Assembly: GCA_046598415.1 (NCBI GenBank)
Contig: JBKJIG010000060.1
Coordinates: forward strand, 1-64,000
Direction of reading: 5' to 3'
Length of the DNA: 64,000 bases
Origin: VFJZ01 sp046598415
Lineage (GTDB): Bacteria; Actinomycetota; Thermoleophilia; Gaiellales; F1-60-MAGs149
This document shows, one piece after another, positions 8,442 through 17,208 of the stretch. A program made the position numbers and the translations under genes. Below the pieces are notes generated by a model. That model was not told where the DNA came from. It saw nothing but the letters and a program-made list of their open reading frames with translations, and ran no database searches. How positions within the stretch are numbered: position 1 is the stretch's first letter; each line of letters opens with the position of its first letter.

Positions 8442-11400
8442 TCAGCCGCTGGTCGGCAAGGGGATCCGTGCGATGCCGATCACTCCGAGCCGGTTCAGCA
8501 CCTCGTCCGCGTCGTGCCGAGCGGAAGCAGCTTCGGGCGTCCCGGCATCGATCCGTGCGAGCGCGTCGAGGCCCATCGCGAGCTCGAACTGCGAGCCACT
8601 GGCGCGGCTGAGGGACACCGCCTCGCGGAGGACCACGACGCCGGCCTCGCGATCACCGGCCTGCACGAGCGCGCTGCCGAGGAGCCGCTGGAGAAGCGCC
8701 CGCAACCACGGGACGACGGCAAGTTGCCGTCCCCGTTCGACCGCCGGACCGAGCACCGCGAGGGCGCCGGCGTGGTTGCCTTCGAGCAGCATCGCCTCGG
8801 CCAGCTTCGCCTCGGTCTCGGTCGTGCTGGCCGCACTGCCGATCTCGACCCACAGGTCGAGCGCCTCCGTGAGCAGGTCTCGTGCCTCCGCTGTGCGGCC
8901 CCCGCGCGCCATGATCCGGCCCAGGTGCTGGATCGAGTAGGCGATCCCCATCGGATACTCGGCAGCGCGGTGCGTGCGAAGGCTCGCGCGCACGAGGCGC
9001 TCGGCCTCGTCGAGCCGGCCCTGGTCGGACAGGATCTCGGCGATGTTGTTGTCCGTGTCCGCCGCCTCGACCCACGCGCCGGCCCGACCGAGCGCCTCGC
9101 GGCTGCGCTGGTAGAGGCCGATGGCCTCATCCCACTGGCCCTCCTCATACGCGTCGATACCGAGGTTGTTCAGCACGTATCCCTGTCGGGTCAGGTCACC
9201 CAGTTCCTCGTAGATCGGGAGCGCCAGCGACCGGTACTTCGCCTTCTCCGGCGTGCCGAGGGTCATGTGCAGGATGTGCAGCACGTAGTAGGCATGTGCC
9301 AGCCCGGGCCGGTCGCCGACGAGCTGTGCGTGCTCCACGGCCCGCTCGCACCACCGCACCGCCTCTCGGAACCGGCCCTGGCGGAAACGAACGCCCCCAT
9401 AGGCGATCAACAGCTCGGCCCGCTCGGGAAGAGGCTGCTCGGGATCGTCCATCGCGAGAGCGCGGGTGTACCAGCGCAGCGCCTGCGGGTAACGGCCCGA
9501 GTGTTCGCGGATCACGCCCTCCTTCATGAGCAGGCGGGCCTGGTCGTCACGTCGGCCACCGGTCAGGCGACGCGCTCGTGCGTACGCGTCGGCTGCCGCT
9601 CCGAACTTTCCGAGCCGCTCGTTGGCGTCGCCGAGCGCCTCCGCCGCCGCCGCGACGTCTGCCGGGTCGACGTCAAGGAGGTGGCGAGCGGCGAGCAGCG
9701 CCCGCCCGTAGAAGTCCACCGCCTCGGCGTTGGCCCACTTCGCCTGCGCGCTCGCGGCGGCGAGCAGGGAGTAGCGCCAGGCGTCCTCGTAGCGCTGGGC
9801 GTTGAAGAAATGCAGCGAGAGGAGTTCGGCCTGCTCGTCGCCGCGGACGGCTCGCCGGAGGATCGCATCGCCGACGCGGCCGTGCAGGTCACGGCGGCGT
9901 CGGAACGGCAGGCCCTCATAGGCGACATCCCGGAGCAGCGCATGCGTGAACCGGACGTCATGCGGGCTGGACCGGGCGAGGAATCCGTCGAGGTCGTCCC
10001 AGTCGGCCTGCCCGGCCAGATCGTCGCCGACAACCGCCCGGGCAAGTTCGAGGGAGAACGTCTGGCCGAGCACCGAGACGGACCGCAGGAGCGCGCGGCG
10101 ACGTGGCGGTAGCCGGTCGATCTGCGCCGCGATCACCGCCTCGACGGAGTCCGGCACGTCGCCTCCCGCGTCGATCGTGCCGGCATGGAGGAGCAGTTCG
10201 CGCAGGAAGAGCGGGTTTCCTCCGGCGCGCTCGGTCACGGCGGCTAACTCGTGACGGGCGAGGTGGAGCTCCGGGTTGCTCACCTCGATGAAAGCCTGGA
10301 TCGATGCCACCTCGAGCGGCCCGAGTCGGATCGTCAGGGTGCCCGGCCAGCCCGACGCGTCGACTCCGGCGGGGGCCTCGCGCCGCGTCATGCACAGCAC
10401 CCAGCCTTCGCTGCGAATACGCGCTGCCAACTGGCGCAGGACGCCTCCGGACGCCTCGTCCATCCAGTGGGCGTCCTCCACCATGACCAGCACGGGGCCC
10501 GCAAGAAGCCGTACGAGGAGCGCGGACACCGTCCGCTCGAGCCGCTCGCGGCGAACGGCATCGCCGAGCTGTGCCGTCTCGAGCGTCGGTGGGAGCTCGA
10601 GGCCGAGAACGACGCCGATCAGCGGGAGCCACGGGACGAGATCCGCCGCCGCCGCCGCCGTCGCGGCGGTCAGCCGCTCGGCCATTTCCTCCTCATCGGC
10701 ATCAGCGAGGTCCAGCGCCTCTAGCAGCAGGAGCCGGATCGCGAGATACGGCGTGGACGACTCGTACGCCTGGCAGCGGACGTCGAGGATGCGGAAGTCG
10801 GCGGCATGTCCGTACGCCTCGGCGACCAGGCGAGACTTCCCGATGCCGGGCTCGCCGACCACGTCGACGACACCGCCCTCGCCACGACGTGCGCCGGCCA
10901 GCACGTGGTCGACGGTCGCCAGTTCCGCCTCGCGGCCGATCAGCGGCGTCCGTTCCCGCGATCGCGGTCGGCGGTCGCGCGCCCGTTCGACCGGACCGAC
11001 GATCGACGCCTCGACCAGCTGGGATTTTCCCTTCACGGCGAATGGCTCGAGCGGCGTTTTCTCGAAGCAGACGCGTGCTCGCTCGAGCACCGCCGCTGTT
11101 GCCAGCACCTGGCCCGGGGCAGCACGCCCCATGACGCGAGCCGCGAGGTTCACGGCATCGCCCTTGATGGAGAACGTCCGGCGGTACGGTGGCCCGAGGA
11201 TGCCGGAGAACACGCGGCCGCGGTTGATCCCGACTCGCACGGACAGCGGCCCTTCGTGTTCGATCGCGGCACGCGCCGCCAGGAGGACGCGGTCCTCGTC
11301 GCTACCCGTCGTATCGGGAGCGCCCCCGACGAGCAGGATCTTCACGGCGTTCGAGCCGACGTCGGACTCGTGGAAGGAGACCTCGTGCTGCCCGGCCGCT

Positions 11401-12269
11401 CGTTGCACCGCCGAGACGAGATCGTGGAGGACGCTCGCCAGCGTCTCGGGTCCGTCGTCGGCGAGCATCTGGTCGGTGCCGGATACCTCGACGAACGCGA
11501 TGGTCACCGGCCGATGTTCCGGCTCCGCGGCGCCGGACAGGAGGCGCTCTCGGAGCGCGATCGGCACGCAGTCGACGAGATCGACGTCGGCGACGTCCAC
11601 TGCGCCCGCAACTCGTTGCGGTGCGTCGGGAGCGCCGCGGAGCGGCACGCCGTCGGCGCGAGCCACGCCGAGGAAGCGCCCGTCGATGGACGCCGCGGTT
11701 TCCCGGCTGAGGAGCACCTCGCCGGCACTGGCGGCCGATTCCTGACGGACCGTGCGGGATGTTGCGGGTCCGACCACGAGCAGCTCGCGATGGACGTCTC
11801 CGACGAGGAACAGATGGACCGGCCCGGTGTGCACGCCGACGCTCATGCGCAGCCGCACCTGGCCGGCCGAGGTGCGCAGCCGGCCCGTACGGCGCATGAC
11901 GTCCTGCATCGCGAATGTCGCGCGACAGGCGCGTGGCTGGTGATCGGCTCCTGTGAACAGCAGCAGCACGGCGTCGCCGCCCCACTTGAGCAGGCTCGCG
12001 CCGTCCGCGTACGCCACCGACAGCAGCCCCTTCAACACCTCCTCGAGCAGGTCGGCGAGCTCTTCTGCACCCGCCTTGCCTCGGCGCTGCAACCGCTCGG
12101 TGAGCTCCGTGAAGCCGGTGATGTCGACCATCGCGAGTGTTCCGTCGACCAGGCGGTGGCGAGCCTCCGGGGCCTCGCGGAGCCACTCGACGACGACGCG
12201 CGGAACGTAGGACCGCAGCAGCTCCGAGGCGCTCGGCTCTCGATCGGTGGCGAGCGACTTCGGGGCCAT
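8442..12269 (-). CDS. tandem class III cyclase / AAA-type ATPase / TPR regulatory protein
   Basis: A 1275-residue cytosolic protein. It has two class III nucleotidyl cyclase domains (about 40-190 and 252-400), an ATPase domain with Walker A GEPGIGKS (472-479) and a VMVEDAHW Walker B, and a long C-terminal helical TPR array (about 780-1260). The two cyclase domains are complementary: domain 1 keeps both metal Asp residues (Asp49 and Asp99) but has Pro168 and Ser171 where the GDxVN motif should be. Domain 2 keeps KGDAVNLAARV (Asn374, Arg378) but has Glu261 and Asn307 at the metal positions. A C1/C2-like composite active site is therefore possible. The usual substrate lysine (Lys95) is in domain 1, and domain 2 has Asp there, so substrate and activity are uncertain. 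The family is common in actinobacteria and proteobacteria. The gene is divergent from the MFS-cNMP exporter. Confidence 0.9.
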   Translation of the reverse strand: MAPKSLATDREPSASELLRSYVPRVVVEWLREAPEARHRLVDGTLAMVDITGFTELTERLQRRGKAGAEELADLLEEVLKGLLSVAYADGASLLKWGGDAVLLLFTGADHQPRACRATFAMQDVMRRTGRLRTSAGQVRLRMSVGVHTGPVHLFLVGDVHRELLVVGPATSRTVRQESAASAGEVLLSRETAASIDGRFLGVARADGVPLRGAPDAPQRVAGAVDVADVDLVDCVPIALRERLLSGAAEPEHRPVTIAFVEVSGTDQMLADDGPETLASVLHDLVSAVQRAAGQHEVSFHESDVGSNAVKILLVGGAPDTTGSDEDRVLLAARAAIEHEGPLSVRVGINRGRVFSGILGPPYRRTFSIKGDAVNLAARVMGRAAPGQVLATAAVLERARVCFEKTPLEPFAVKGKSQLVEASIVGPVERARDRRPRSRERTPLIGREAELATVDHVLAGARRGEGGVVDVVGEPGIGKSRLVAEAYGHAADFRILDVRCQAYESSTPYLAIRLLLLEALDLADADEEEMAERLTAATAAAAADLVPWLPLIGVVLGLELPPTLETAQLGDAVRRERLERTVSALLVRLLAGPVLVMVEDAHWMDEASGGVLRQLAARIRSEGWVLCMTRREAPAGVDASGWPGTLTIRLGPLEVASIQAFIEVSNPELHLARHELAAVTERAGGNPLFLRELLLHAGTIDAGGDVPDSVEAVIAAQIDRLPPRRRALLRSVSVLGQTFSLELARAVVGDDLAGQADWDDLDGFLARSSPHDVRFTHALLRDVAYEGLPFRRRRDLHGRVGDAILRRAVRGDEQAELLSLHFFNAQRYEDAWRYSLLAAASAQAKWANAEAVDFYGRALLAARHLLDVDPADVAAAAEALGDANERLGKFGAAADAYARARRLTGGRRDDQARLLMKEGVIREHSGRYPQALRWYTRALAMDDPEQPLPERAELLIAYGGVRFRQGRFREAVRWCERAVEHAQLVGDRPGLAHAYYVLHILHMTLGTPEKAKYRSLALPIYEELGDLTRQGYVLNNLGIDAYEEGQWDEAIGLYQRSREALGRAGAWVEAADTDNNIAEILSDQGRLDEAERLVRASLRTHRAAEYPMGIAYSIQHLGRIMARGGRTAEARDLLTEALDLWVEIGSAASTTETEAKLAEAMLLEGNHAGALAVLGPAVERGRQLAVVPWLRALLQRLLGSALVQAGDREAGVVVLREAVSLSRASGSQFELAMGLDALARIDAGTPEAASARHDADEVLNRLGVIGIARIPLPTSG

Positions 12270-12412
12270 GCTGCCAGTCTACGGCCGCGGAAAGCGGGCT
12301 GCCGACCGGGATGACGTTGCGGCGAGTCATGCGGTTCGGAACACGGCAGCAGGAGACGTGTCGGGCGCCTGCCGCTCGCCGGTGCTCCGCCGGCCGATGC
12401 GCGGACCCGCCG

Positions 12413-12418
12413 CTACGC
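12413..12418 (+). promoter_or_regulatory. candidate -10 box for the MFS exporter gene
   Basis: TACGCT lies 7 bases before the GTG at 12426, which would make that codon a leaderless start. The in-frame GTG at 12420 is only 1 base after the box and would then be upstream of the transcript. No good -35 was found, so this is tentative. Confidence 0.3.
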
Positions 12419-12419
12419 T

Positions 12420-14099
12420 GTGCGCGTGCTGGGGTGGGGTGCCTATCGGGGTGTGCTCGCGATCCGCGACGCGCGGCTGCTCATCGGGGCGAGCGCCGCT
12501 TCGCAGCTCGGCGACTGGCTCTACAACGCGGCACTCCTGGCGTACGTCTACATCTCCACGGGGTCGGCCGCCTGGGTGGCAGCCGCCACGATCTTCCGAC
12601 TGCTGCCCTACGCGTTGCTCGGACCGTTCGGAGGTGTCGTCGCCGACCGCTACGAGCGACGGATCGTGCTGCTGTTCGGTGACCTGCTGCGCGTGCTCCT
12701 CATGGTCGTGCTCGCCGCGGCGGTCGCGACGGAGAGCCCGATGGTGGTCGTCATCGCCCTCACGGCGCTCTCCTCGGTTGCCGGGGCCGCCGAGCGGCCG
12801 GCGGCGATGGCCCTGCTGCCGCGCCTCGTCGGCGAAGCACGACTCGGGCCGGCCAACGCGCTGCTGCACACCGTGCAGGAGCTGGGCGTCGTGGTGGGGC
12901 CGGCGATCGGGGCGATCCTGCTCACCATCGCTGCGACGTGGGTGGCGTTTGCCGTCAACGCGCTCACCTTCATGGTCTCGGCGCTACTCGTCTCACGGCT
13001 GCGTCGACGCCCGGCCGCACCGACGGCTGCCGAGACCGAGCGTGCGGTCTCCCAGCTCAAGCAGGGCCTCTCCATGGTCTGGCGCACTGCCTATGTCGCG
13101 CCGATCTTCCTCGTCGTGGCCATGGTCGAGCTCACCTACGGCGCCCAGACCGTGCAGCTGGTGCTCTACGCCCAGCAGAAGCTCGGGCTCGGGGCCGAAG
13201 GGTACGGGTACCTGCTGGCCGCTGCGGGCTTCGGTGGGCTGCTGAGCATCGTGGTCAATGCACGGCTGTCCACGAGCAGTGCCGTGTCGCGCATCGTCGT
13301 GGGGACGGCTGTGGTGTTCTGTGCGACGCAGCTGGTGTACGCGCGGTTCGACCTCGTCGTCGTGGCCCTGGTGGTCACGACCCTCGGTGGCATCGGACTG
13401 GTCGCGTGCGAGGTCGTCGCCGAGACAACCCTCGCGCGGGTGGTCCCGGGGGACGTGCTCGGCCGCGTGATGGGGTTCTACGACTCGCTGACGGTCGCGG
13501 CGATGGTGGTCGGAGCCCTCCTGGCCCCCGTGCTCATCAGCCGTTCGTCACTGTCGACGAGCCTCCTGGTGCTGGGCGCCGCTGCCGTGATCGTGACCCT
13601 GGCGTGCCTGGCCGGGTTGAGGGGTCTGGATGCCGCCAGCCGCCATCGTGCGGAGGCGCTGGCGTCGCGCGTCTCCATCATCGACAAGGTGCCGCTCGCA
13701 CAGGGCGTCCCGCAGATCGTGCTCGAGGAGCTCGCCGCCGCCGCACAGCTGTGTTCCTTGCCACCGGGTGTCGACGTTGTGGTGCAGGGCGCTCCTGCGC
13801 ACGCGTTCTACGTCGTGGTGGACGGGGAGGTGGTCGTCCACCGCGGTGACACCGAGGTCATCCGACTCGGATCAGGGGAGTGGTTCGGAGAGCGCGGCCT
13901 TCTGGACGGCGCGCCGCGGAACGCGACCGTGACGACCGCGGTCGACAGCAACGTGCTGCGCCTCGAGGGCAGCGTGCTGCTCGACGCACTCGAGGCTGCT
14001 CCGACGATGAGGTCCGAGCTGGCGAGCGGCGGTCGCCGGCCGGGGACGCCCGCGGGCACCACCGCGCTCGTCGACGACCCTCGGTGGGAGTCGGCGTGA
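12420..14099 (+). CDS. MFS exporter fused to a C-terminal cyclic-nucleotide-binding domain
   Basis: A 559-residue protein. Residues 1 to about 415 form a 12-helix major facilitator of the drug/siderophore-exporter type; the loop after helix 2 has GVVADRYERR, a form of MFS motif A. Residues about 430-540 form a CRP-type cyclic-nucleotide-binding domain with an intact cassette: WFGERGLL (Glu491) and PRNATV (Arg500). The cytosolic sensor suggests that transport is gated by cAMP or cGMP. The first GTG is at 12420, but GTG at 12426 fits the TACGCT box better, a difference of two residues. Its stop overlaps the next start (GTGA), so the exporter is translationally coupled to the ATP-grasp ligase, a layout seen with BacD/BacE-type dipeptide synthetase and exporter pairs. 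It is divergent from the cyclase/ATPase gene. Confidence 0.88.
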   Translation: MRVLGWGAYRGVLAIRDARLLIGASAASQLGDWLYNAALLAYVYISTGSAAWVAAATIFRLLPYALLGPFGGVVADRYERRIVLLFGDLLRVLLMVVLAAAVATESPMVVVIALTALSSVAGAAERPAAMALLPRLVGEARLGPANALLHTVQELGVVVGPAIGAILLTIAATWVAFAVNALTFMVSALLVSRLRRRPAAPTAAETERAVSQLKQGLSMVWRTAYVAPIFLVVAMVELTYGAQTVQLVLYAQQKLGLGAEGYGYLLAAAGFGGLLSIVVNARLSTSSAVSRIVVGTAVVFCATQLVYARFDLVVVALVVTTLGGIGLVACEVVAETTLARVVPGDVLGRVMGFYDSLTVAAMVVGALLAPVLISRSSLSTSLLVLGAAAVIVTLACLAGLRGLDAASRHRAEALASRVSIIDKVPLAQGVPQIVLEELAAAAQLCSLPPGVDVVVQGAPAHAFYVVVDGEVVVHRGDTEVIRLGSGEWFGERGLLDGAPRNATVTTAVDSNVLRLEGSVLLDALEAAPTMRSELASGGRRPGTPAGTTALVDDPRWESA

Positions 14100-15364
14100 G
14101 CGCCACGGGTGCGGTCGTAGCGGTCGTCGGTGCGGGGTACGAGGGCAAGCGCAACATCCACGCCCGCATGGCCGCTCTCGGCGCCCGGCTCGTCATCGTG
14201 GACGAGCCAGGGCACTGGTCGCAGTCGCTGGTGGAGGAGGGGATAGCGGCGTCGTGGCTGGCGGCACCGATCGTCGGAGACCCGGATCAGGACGCGCAGG
14301 CGGTGCTCGACGCGCTGATCGCAGCCGGAGTGCGGCCGGACGGCGTCCTCACCTTCTGGGAGAACAGCATCGATGTCTGCGCCCGGGTGGCGGCGTCGCT
14401 GGGGCTGCCCGGCAACTCGACCGAGGCGGTCGACGCTGCCCGCAGCAAGGTGCGCACCCGCGAACTGTCGACCGAGCTCGGGCTGCCGAGTCCGCGCGCA
14501 CGGCGTGTGCGCTCCCTCGACGAGCTGTTCGCCGCGGCGCCCTACGTGGGATTCCCGGCCGTGGTGAAGCCCGAGTTCGGAGCGAGCGCCATGGGATGTG
14601 TGCGGGTCGACGCGCTCGAGGAGCTCCCGAAGATCTACTCCCTGGTACGCGGCGTCGTAACCCCCGAGCACGACGGGATCTTCCGCACCGGCAACGACCT
14701 GCTCGTCGAGGAGTACCTCGACGGCGTCGAGTTCGACGTCGACCTCGTGATGCACCGGGGCGACTGCGTGTTTTCCAGCGTCTCGCAGAACTGGCCGACG
14801 GCTGAGCCCTCGTTCCAGGAGACGGGGCTGCACTGCCCGCCCGATCACGACCGAAAGGCTGTGGCACGCGTCGTCGACCTCTGCGTTTCGACCGCGCGCG
14901 CCTTCGGGCTGCACCGCGGCGTCCTGCACATCGAGGCCAAGTCGACCAGCCGTGGCCCGCGGATCGTCGAAGTCAACGCCCGCATGGGCGGCGGCCGGAT
15001 CTACGAGTACGTGCGCCAGGTCTGGAACGTCGACCTCATCGAGGCTCACCTGCGCGAGAGCCTCGACCACCCGCCGGCCCTAACGCCGAGCCGCAAGCCC
15101 CGGTGCACGGTCGTCAACGGCCTCCTGTACGCCCCCGCGAGCGGCCGGCTGGTCTCGCTCACGGTGGACGACCGACCGCGTCGGGACGGTGCGACAGTGG
15201 CCATCGACCTCGAGGCGGCGGTCGGCGACGACGTCGACGGACCGGAAGCGGTGTTCGCCACCCTGCTGGCCGAGGTGCACATCACCGCCAAGGACCTCAG
15301 GCACGCCCGGGCCGATCTGGCCGACGTGCTGCGGGAGCGCCCCCGCGTTGATCCCGCCGAGTGA
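14096..15364 (+). CDS. ATP-grasp ligase, carnosine-synthase/BacD-like
   Basis: A 422-residue ATP-grasp enzyme. The fold joins a carboxylate to an amine through an acyl phosphate. Visible are an N-terminal Rossmann-like pre-ATP-grasp region (VAVVGAGYEGKRN), the ATP-binding FPAVVKPEFGASAMG segment, and the metal-binding end: HIEAK (Glu280) then RIVEVNARMGGGRI (Glu292, Asn294). That last motif is very close to the one in carnosine synthase and bacilysin synthetase (BacD), so an L-amino-acid ligase making a dipeptide or amino-acid conjugate is the best guess. The start is GTG 14096, overlapping the exporter stop; longer upstream reading in this frame is inside the exporter gene and is rejected. 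Product and substrates are unknown. Confidence 0.85.
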   Translation: MSATGAVVAVVGAGYEGKRNIHARMAALGARLVIVDEPGHWSQSLVEEGIAASWLAAPIVGDPDQDAQAVLDALIAAGVRPDGVLTFWENSIDVCARVAASLGLPGNSTEAVDAARSKVRTRELSTELGLPSPRARRVRSLDELFAAAPYVGFPAVVKPEFGASAMGCVRVDALEELPKIYSLVRGVVTPEHDGIFRTGNDLLVEEYLDGVEFDVDLVMHRGDCVFSSVSQNWPTAEPSFQETGLHCPPDHDRKAVARVVDLCVSTARAFGLHRGVLHIEAKSTSRGPRIVEVNARMGGGRIYEYVRQVWNVDLIEAHLRESLDHPPALTPSRKPRCTVVNGLLYAPASGRLVSLTVDDRPRRDGATVAIDLEAAVGDDVDGPEAVFATLLAEVHITAKDLRHARADLADVLRERPRVDPAE

Positions 15365-15563
15365 CGCATCCGACGGCAAGCGGGAACCTGAGGGCGTCAC
15401 GCTGCGTGGCATCAGTCGCAGGCCGGTGCGCTCCGACCGGGTGATGAACAGGTGGATAGCGCGCCGTGATCCGGATCCTGCTCGCGCACCTGACCCGTAC
15501 GCGCTAGGTTGTGTCCCCGGCGGGGCTCGCCGAAGGCCGCAGGCGACGCAGGAGGACCCCGAG

Positions 15564-16970
15564 ATGGAGCATGCGGCGGCGGTAGCCGGCGAGTCGCAGA
15601 CGGAAGGGAGATTCCCCGACCTGCCGGTCCGATCGCCCTGGATCGCGCAACTCGCACCGCTCGGTGACCCGCGGCCGCTCGAGGAGGACGTCGCTACCGA
15701 CGTCGCGATCATCGGCGCGGGAATCGCGGGCATCGCCACGGCGTTCTTCGCGCTGCGGTCGACCGGCCATAGCGTCCTGGTGCTCGAGCGCGACCGCGTC
15801 GCGCATGGCGCGACCGGCCGCAACGCCGGGCAGCTCACCACCTATTTCGAGCGGCCGCTCCACGACATCGCCGCGCAGTTCGGGGACGACCTGGCGATCG
15901 AGGGTCAGCGCGCGTTCGACGACGCGCACGACCTGCTCGACCTGCTCGTCGTCGAGGCGGGCGCCACCGTCCGCGTCGAGCGGTTCACCGGCCATCTGGG
16001 CATGCTCACGTTGAACCACGTGATGGTTCACCTGCGCAACAACCGGCTGCGCCTCCACGGGGGCCTCCGGATCGAGCCCTGCGTCGTCTCCGAACAAGCC
16101 GCGTTCCTGGACAACATCCCGGCGGAGTTCGCGGAGCTCTACACCGTCGTGCCGCAGGCGCGCATCCGCGAGCTGCTCGAGACCGACGACGACCGCTACC
16201 GGGCGGTGCTCTCTGACCGCAAGGGCTGCGCCAACAGCGCCATGCTCTGCCAGCAGGTCCTCGCCTACCTGGAGCGGCAGTACCCCGAGCGGCTGCGCTT
16301 CGCCGACCAGACCGAGGTGGAGCGCGTTGTGGTCGGCCCAGGCGGCGTCGAGTTGCACGCGAACCACCACAGCGTGCGTGCGGCGCGCGTCGTCCTCTGC
16401 ACCAATGGCTACACCCGGCACGTCGTCGAGGACGAGACCGGGACGCCGCTCGAGCTCCATCCGGAGCAGCGGGTCGTCGGCACGTACGGCTTCATGGCGG
16501 CGTTCGCCGAGGACCGACCGCGCACGCCCGCTGCGATGAGCTACATCCGCAACCAGGCGGTCGGCAGCGGCGAGGCGCCATACGTCTACATCACCCGGCG
16601 CACCTACGACCGGCCCGGCGGCGCCGTGACGCTCACCTGCATGGGCGGGCCGGAGTGGCCGCACGAAGGAGTCTACGACCCGTGGGCGCCGTTTCCCGGG
16701 GTGCTGCTGGACGTGCTCGATGCCGAGGTGCGCGCCTTCGCGCAGCCGGCGCGGCCCGCCGGGCAGCCCTACGACTACCACTGGCACGGGCTGATGGGCT
16801 ACATGGACGGGATGGTGCGCGTCGTCGGCCCGCACCCCGGGCGGCCCTCCCTGCTCTACAACCTGGGCTGCAACGGCGTCGGCTTCCTCCCGTCCATCCA
16901 CGGCGGCCGCCAGATCGCCCGCCTGCTCGGTGGCGAGCAGCTCCCGCGGAGCATCTTCGACCCGCGCTGA
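15564..16970 (+). CDS. FAD-dependent oxidoreductase (DAO family)
   Basis: A 468-residue flavoenzyme of the D-amino-acid/glycine oxidase superfamily. The dinucleotide-binding motif is GAGIAG (51-56), followed by VLVLERD at the end of the second strand and the GATGRNAGQLT segment that contacts FAD. The C-terminal part ends with NLGCNGVGFLPSIHGGRQIA, the FAD-binding end typical of the family. ATG 15564 was chosen because GGAGG lies at 15551-15555; a TAGGTT -10-like box is at 15505-15510. It lies 200 bp after the ATP-grasp gene on the same strand, so it could belong to the same pathway by oxidising an amine or amino acid, but it has its own control region. Substrate is unknown. Confidence 0.85.
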   Translation: MEHAAAVAGESQTEGRFPDLPVRSPWIAQLAPLGDPRPLEEDVATDVAIIGAGIAGIATAFFALRSTGHSVLVLERDRVAHGATGRNAGQLTTYFERPLHDIAAQFGDDLAIEGQRAFDDAHDLLDLLVVEAGATVRVERFTGHLGMLTLNHVMVHLRNNRLRLHGGLRIEPCVVSEQAAFLDNIPAEFAELYTVVPQARIRELLETDDDRYRAVLSDRKGCANSAMLCQQVLAYLERQYPERLRFADQTEVERVVVGPGGVELHANHHSVRAARVVLCTNGYTRHVVEDETGTPLELHPEQRVVGTYGFMAAFAEDRPRTPAAMSYIRNQAVGSGEAPYVYITRRTYDRPGGAVTLTCMGGPEWPHEGVYDPWAPFPGVLLDVLDAEVRAFAQPARPAGQPYDYHWHGLMGYMDGMVRVVGPHPGRPSLLYNLGCNGVGFLPSIHGGRQIARLLGGEQLPRSIFDPR

Positions 16971-17208
16971 TCGAGGCGACGCCGGCCTCCCGAGGCGTGC
17001 GACGACCACCTGAAGCGCCGCCACCTACCCGATCTCGGGACGCTCATGGTCAGGCGCCGATCCGACTCGGCGCGACCACGAATCGCTGGCCCTGCGCCAA
17101 GACGCTCGAGGCGGTGCGGAAGGGCTCAGCACCCACGAGCCGTGCGCTGGACAACATGCTCGCTGCGACCGATACTGGCCGGATGCTGTCGCGCGAGGAC
17201 GGACGGAC

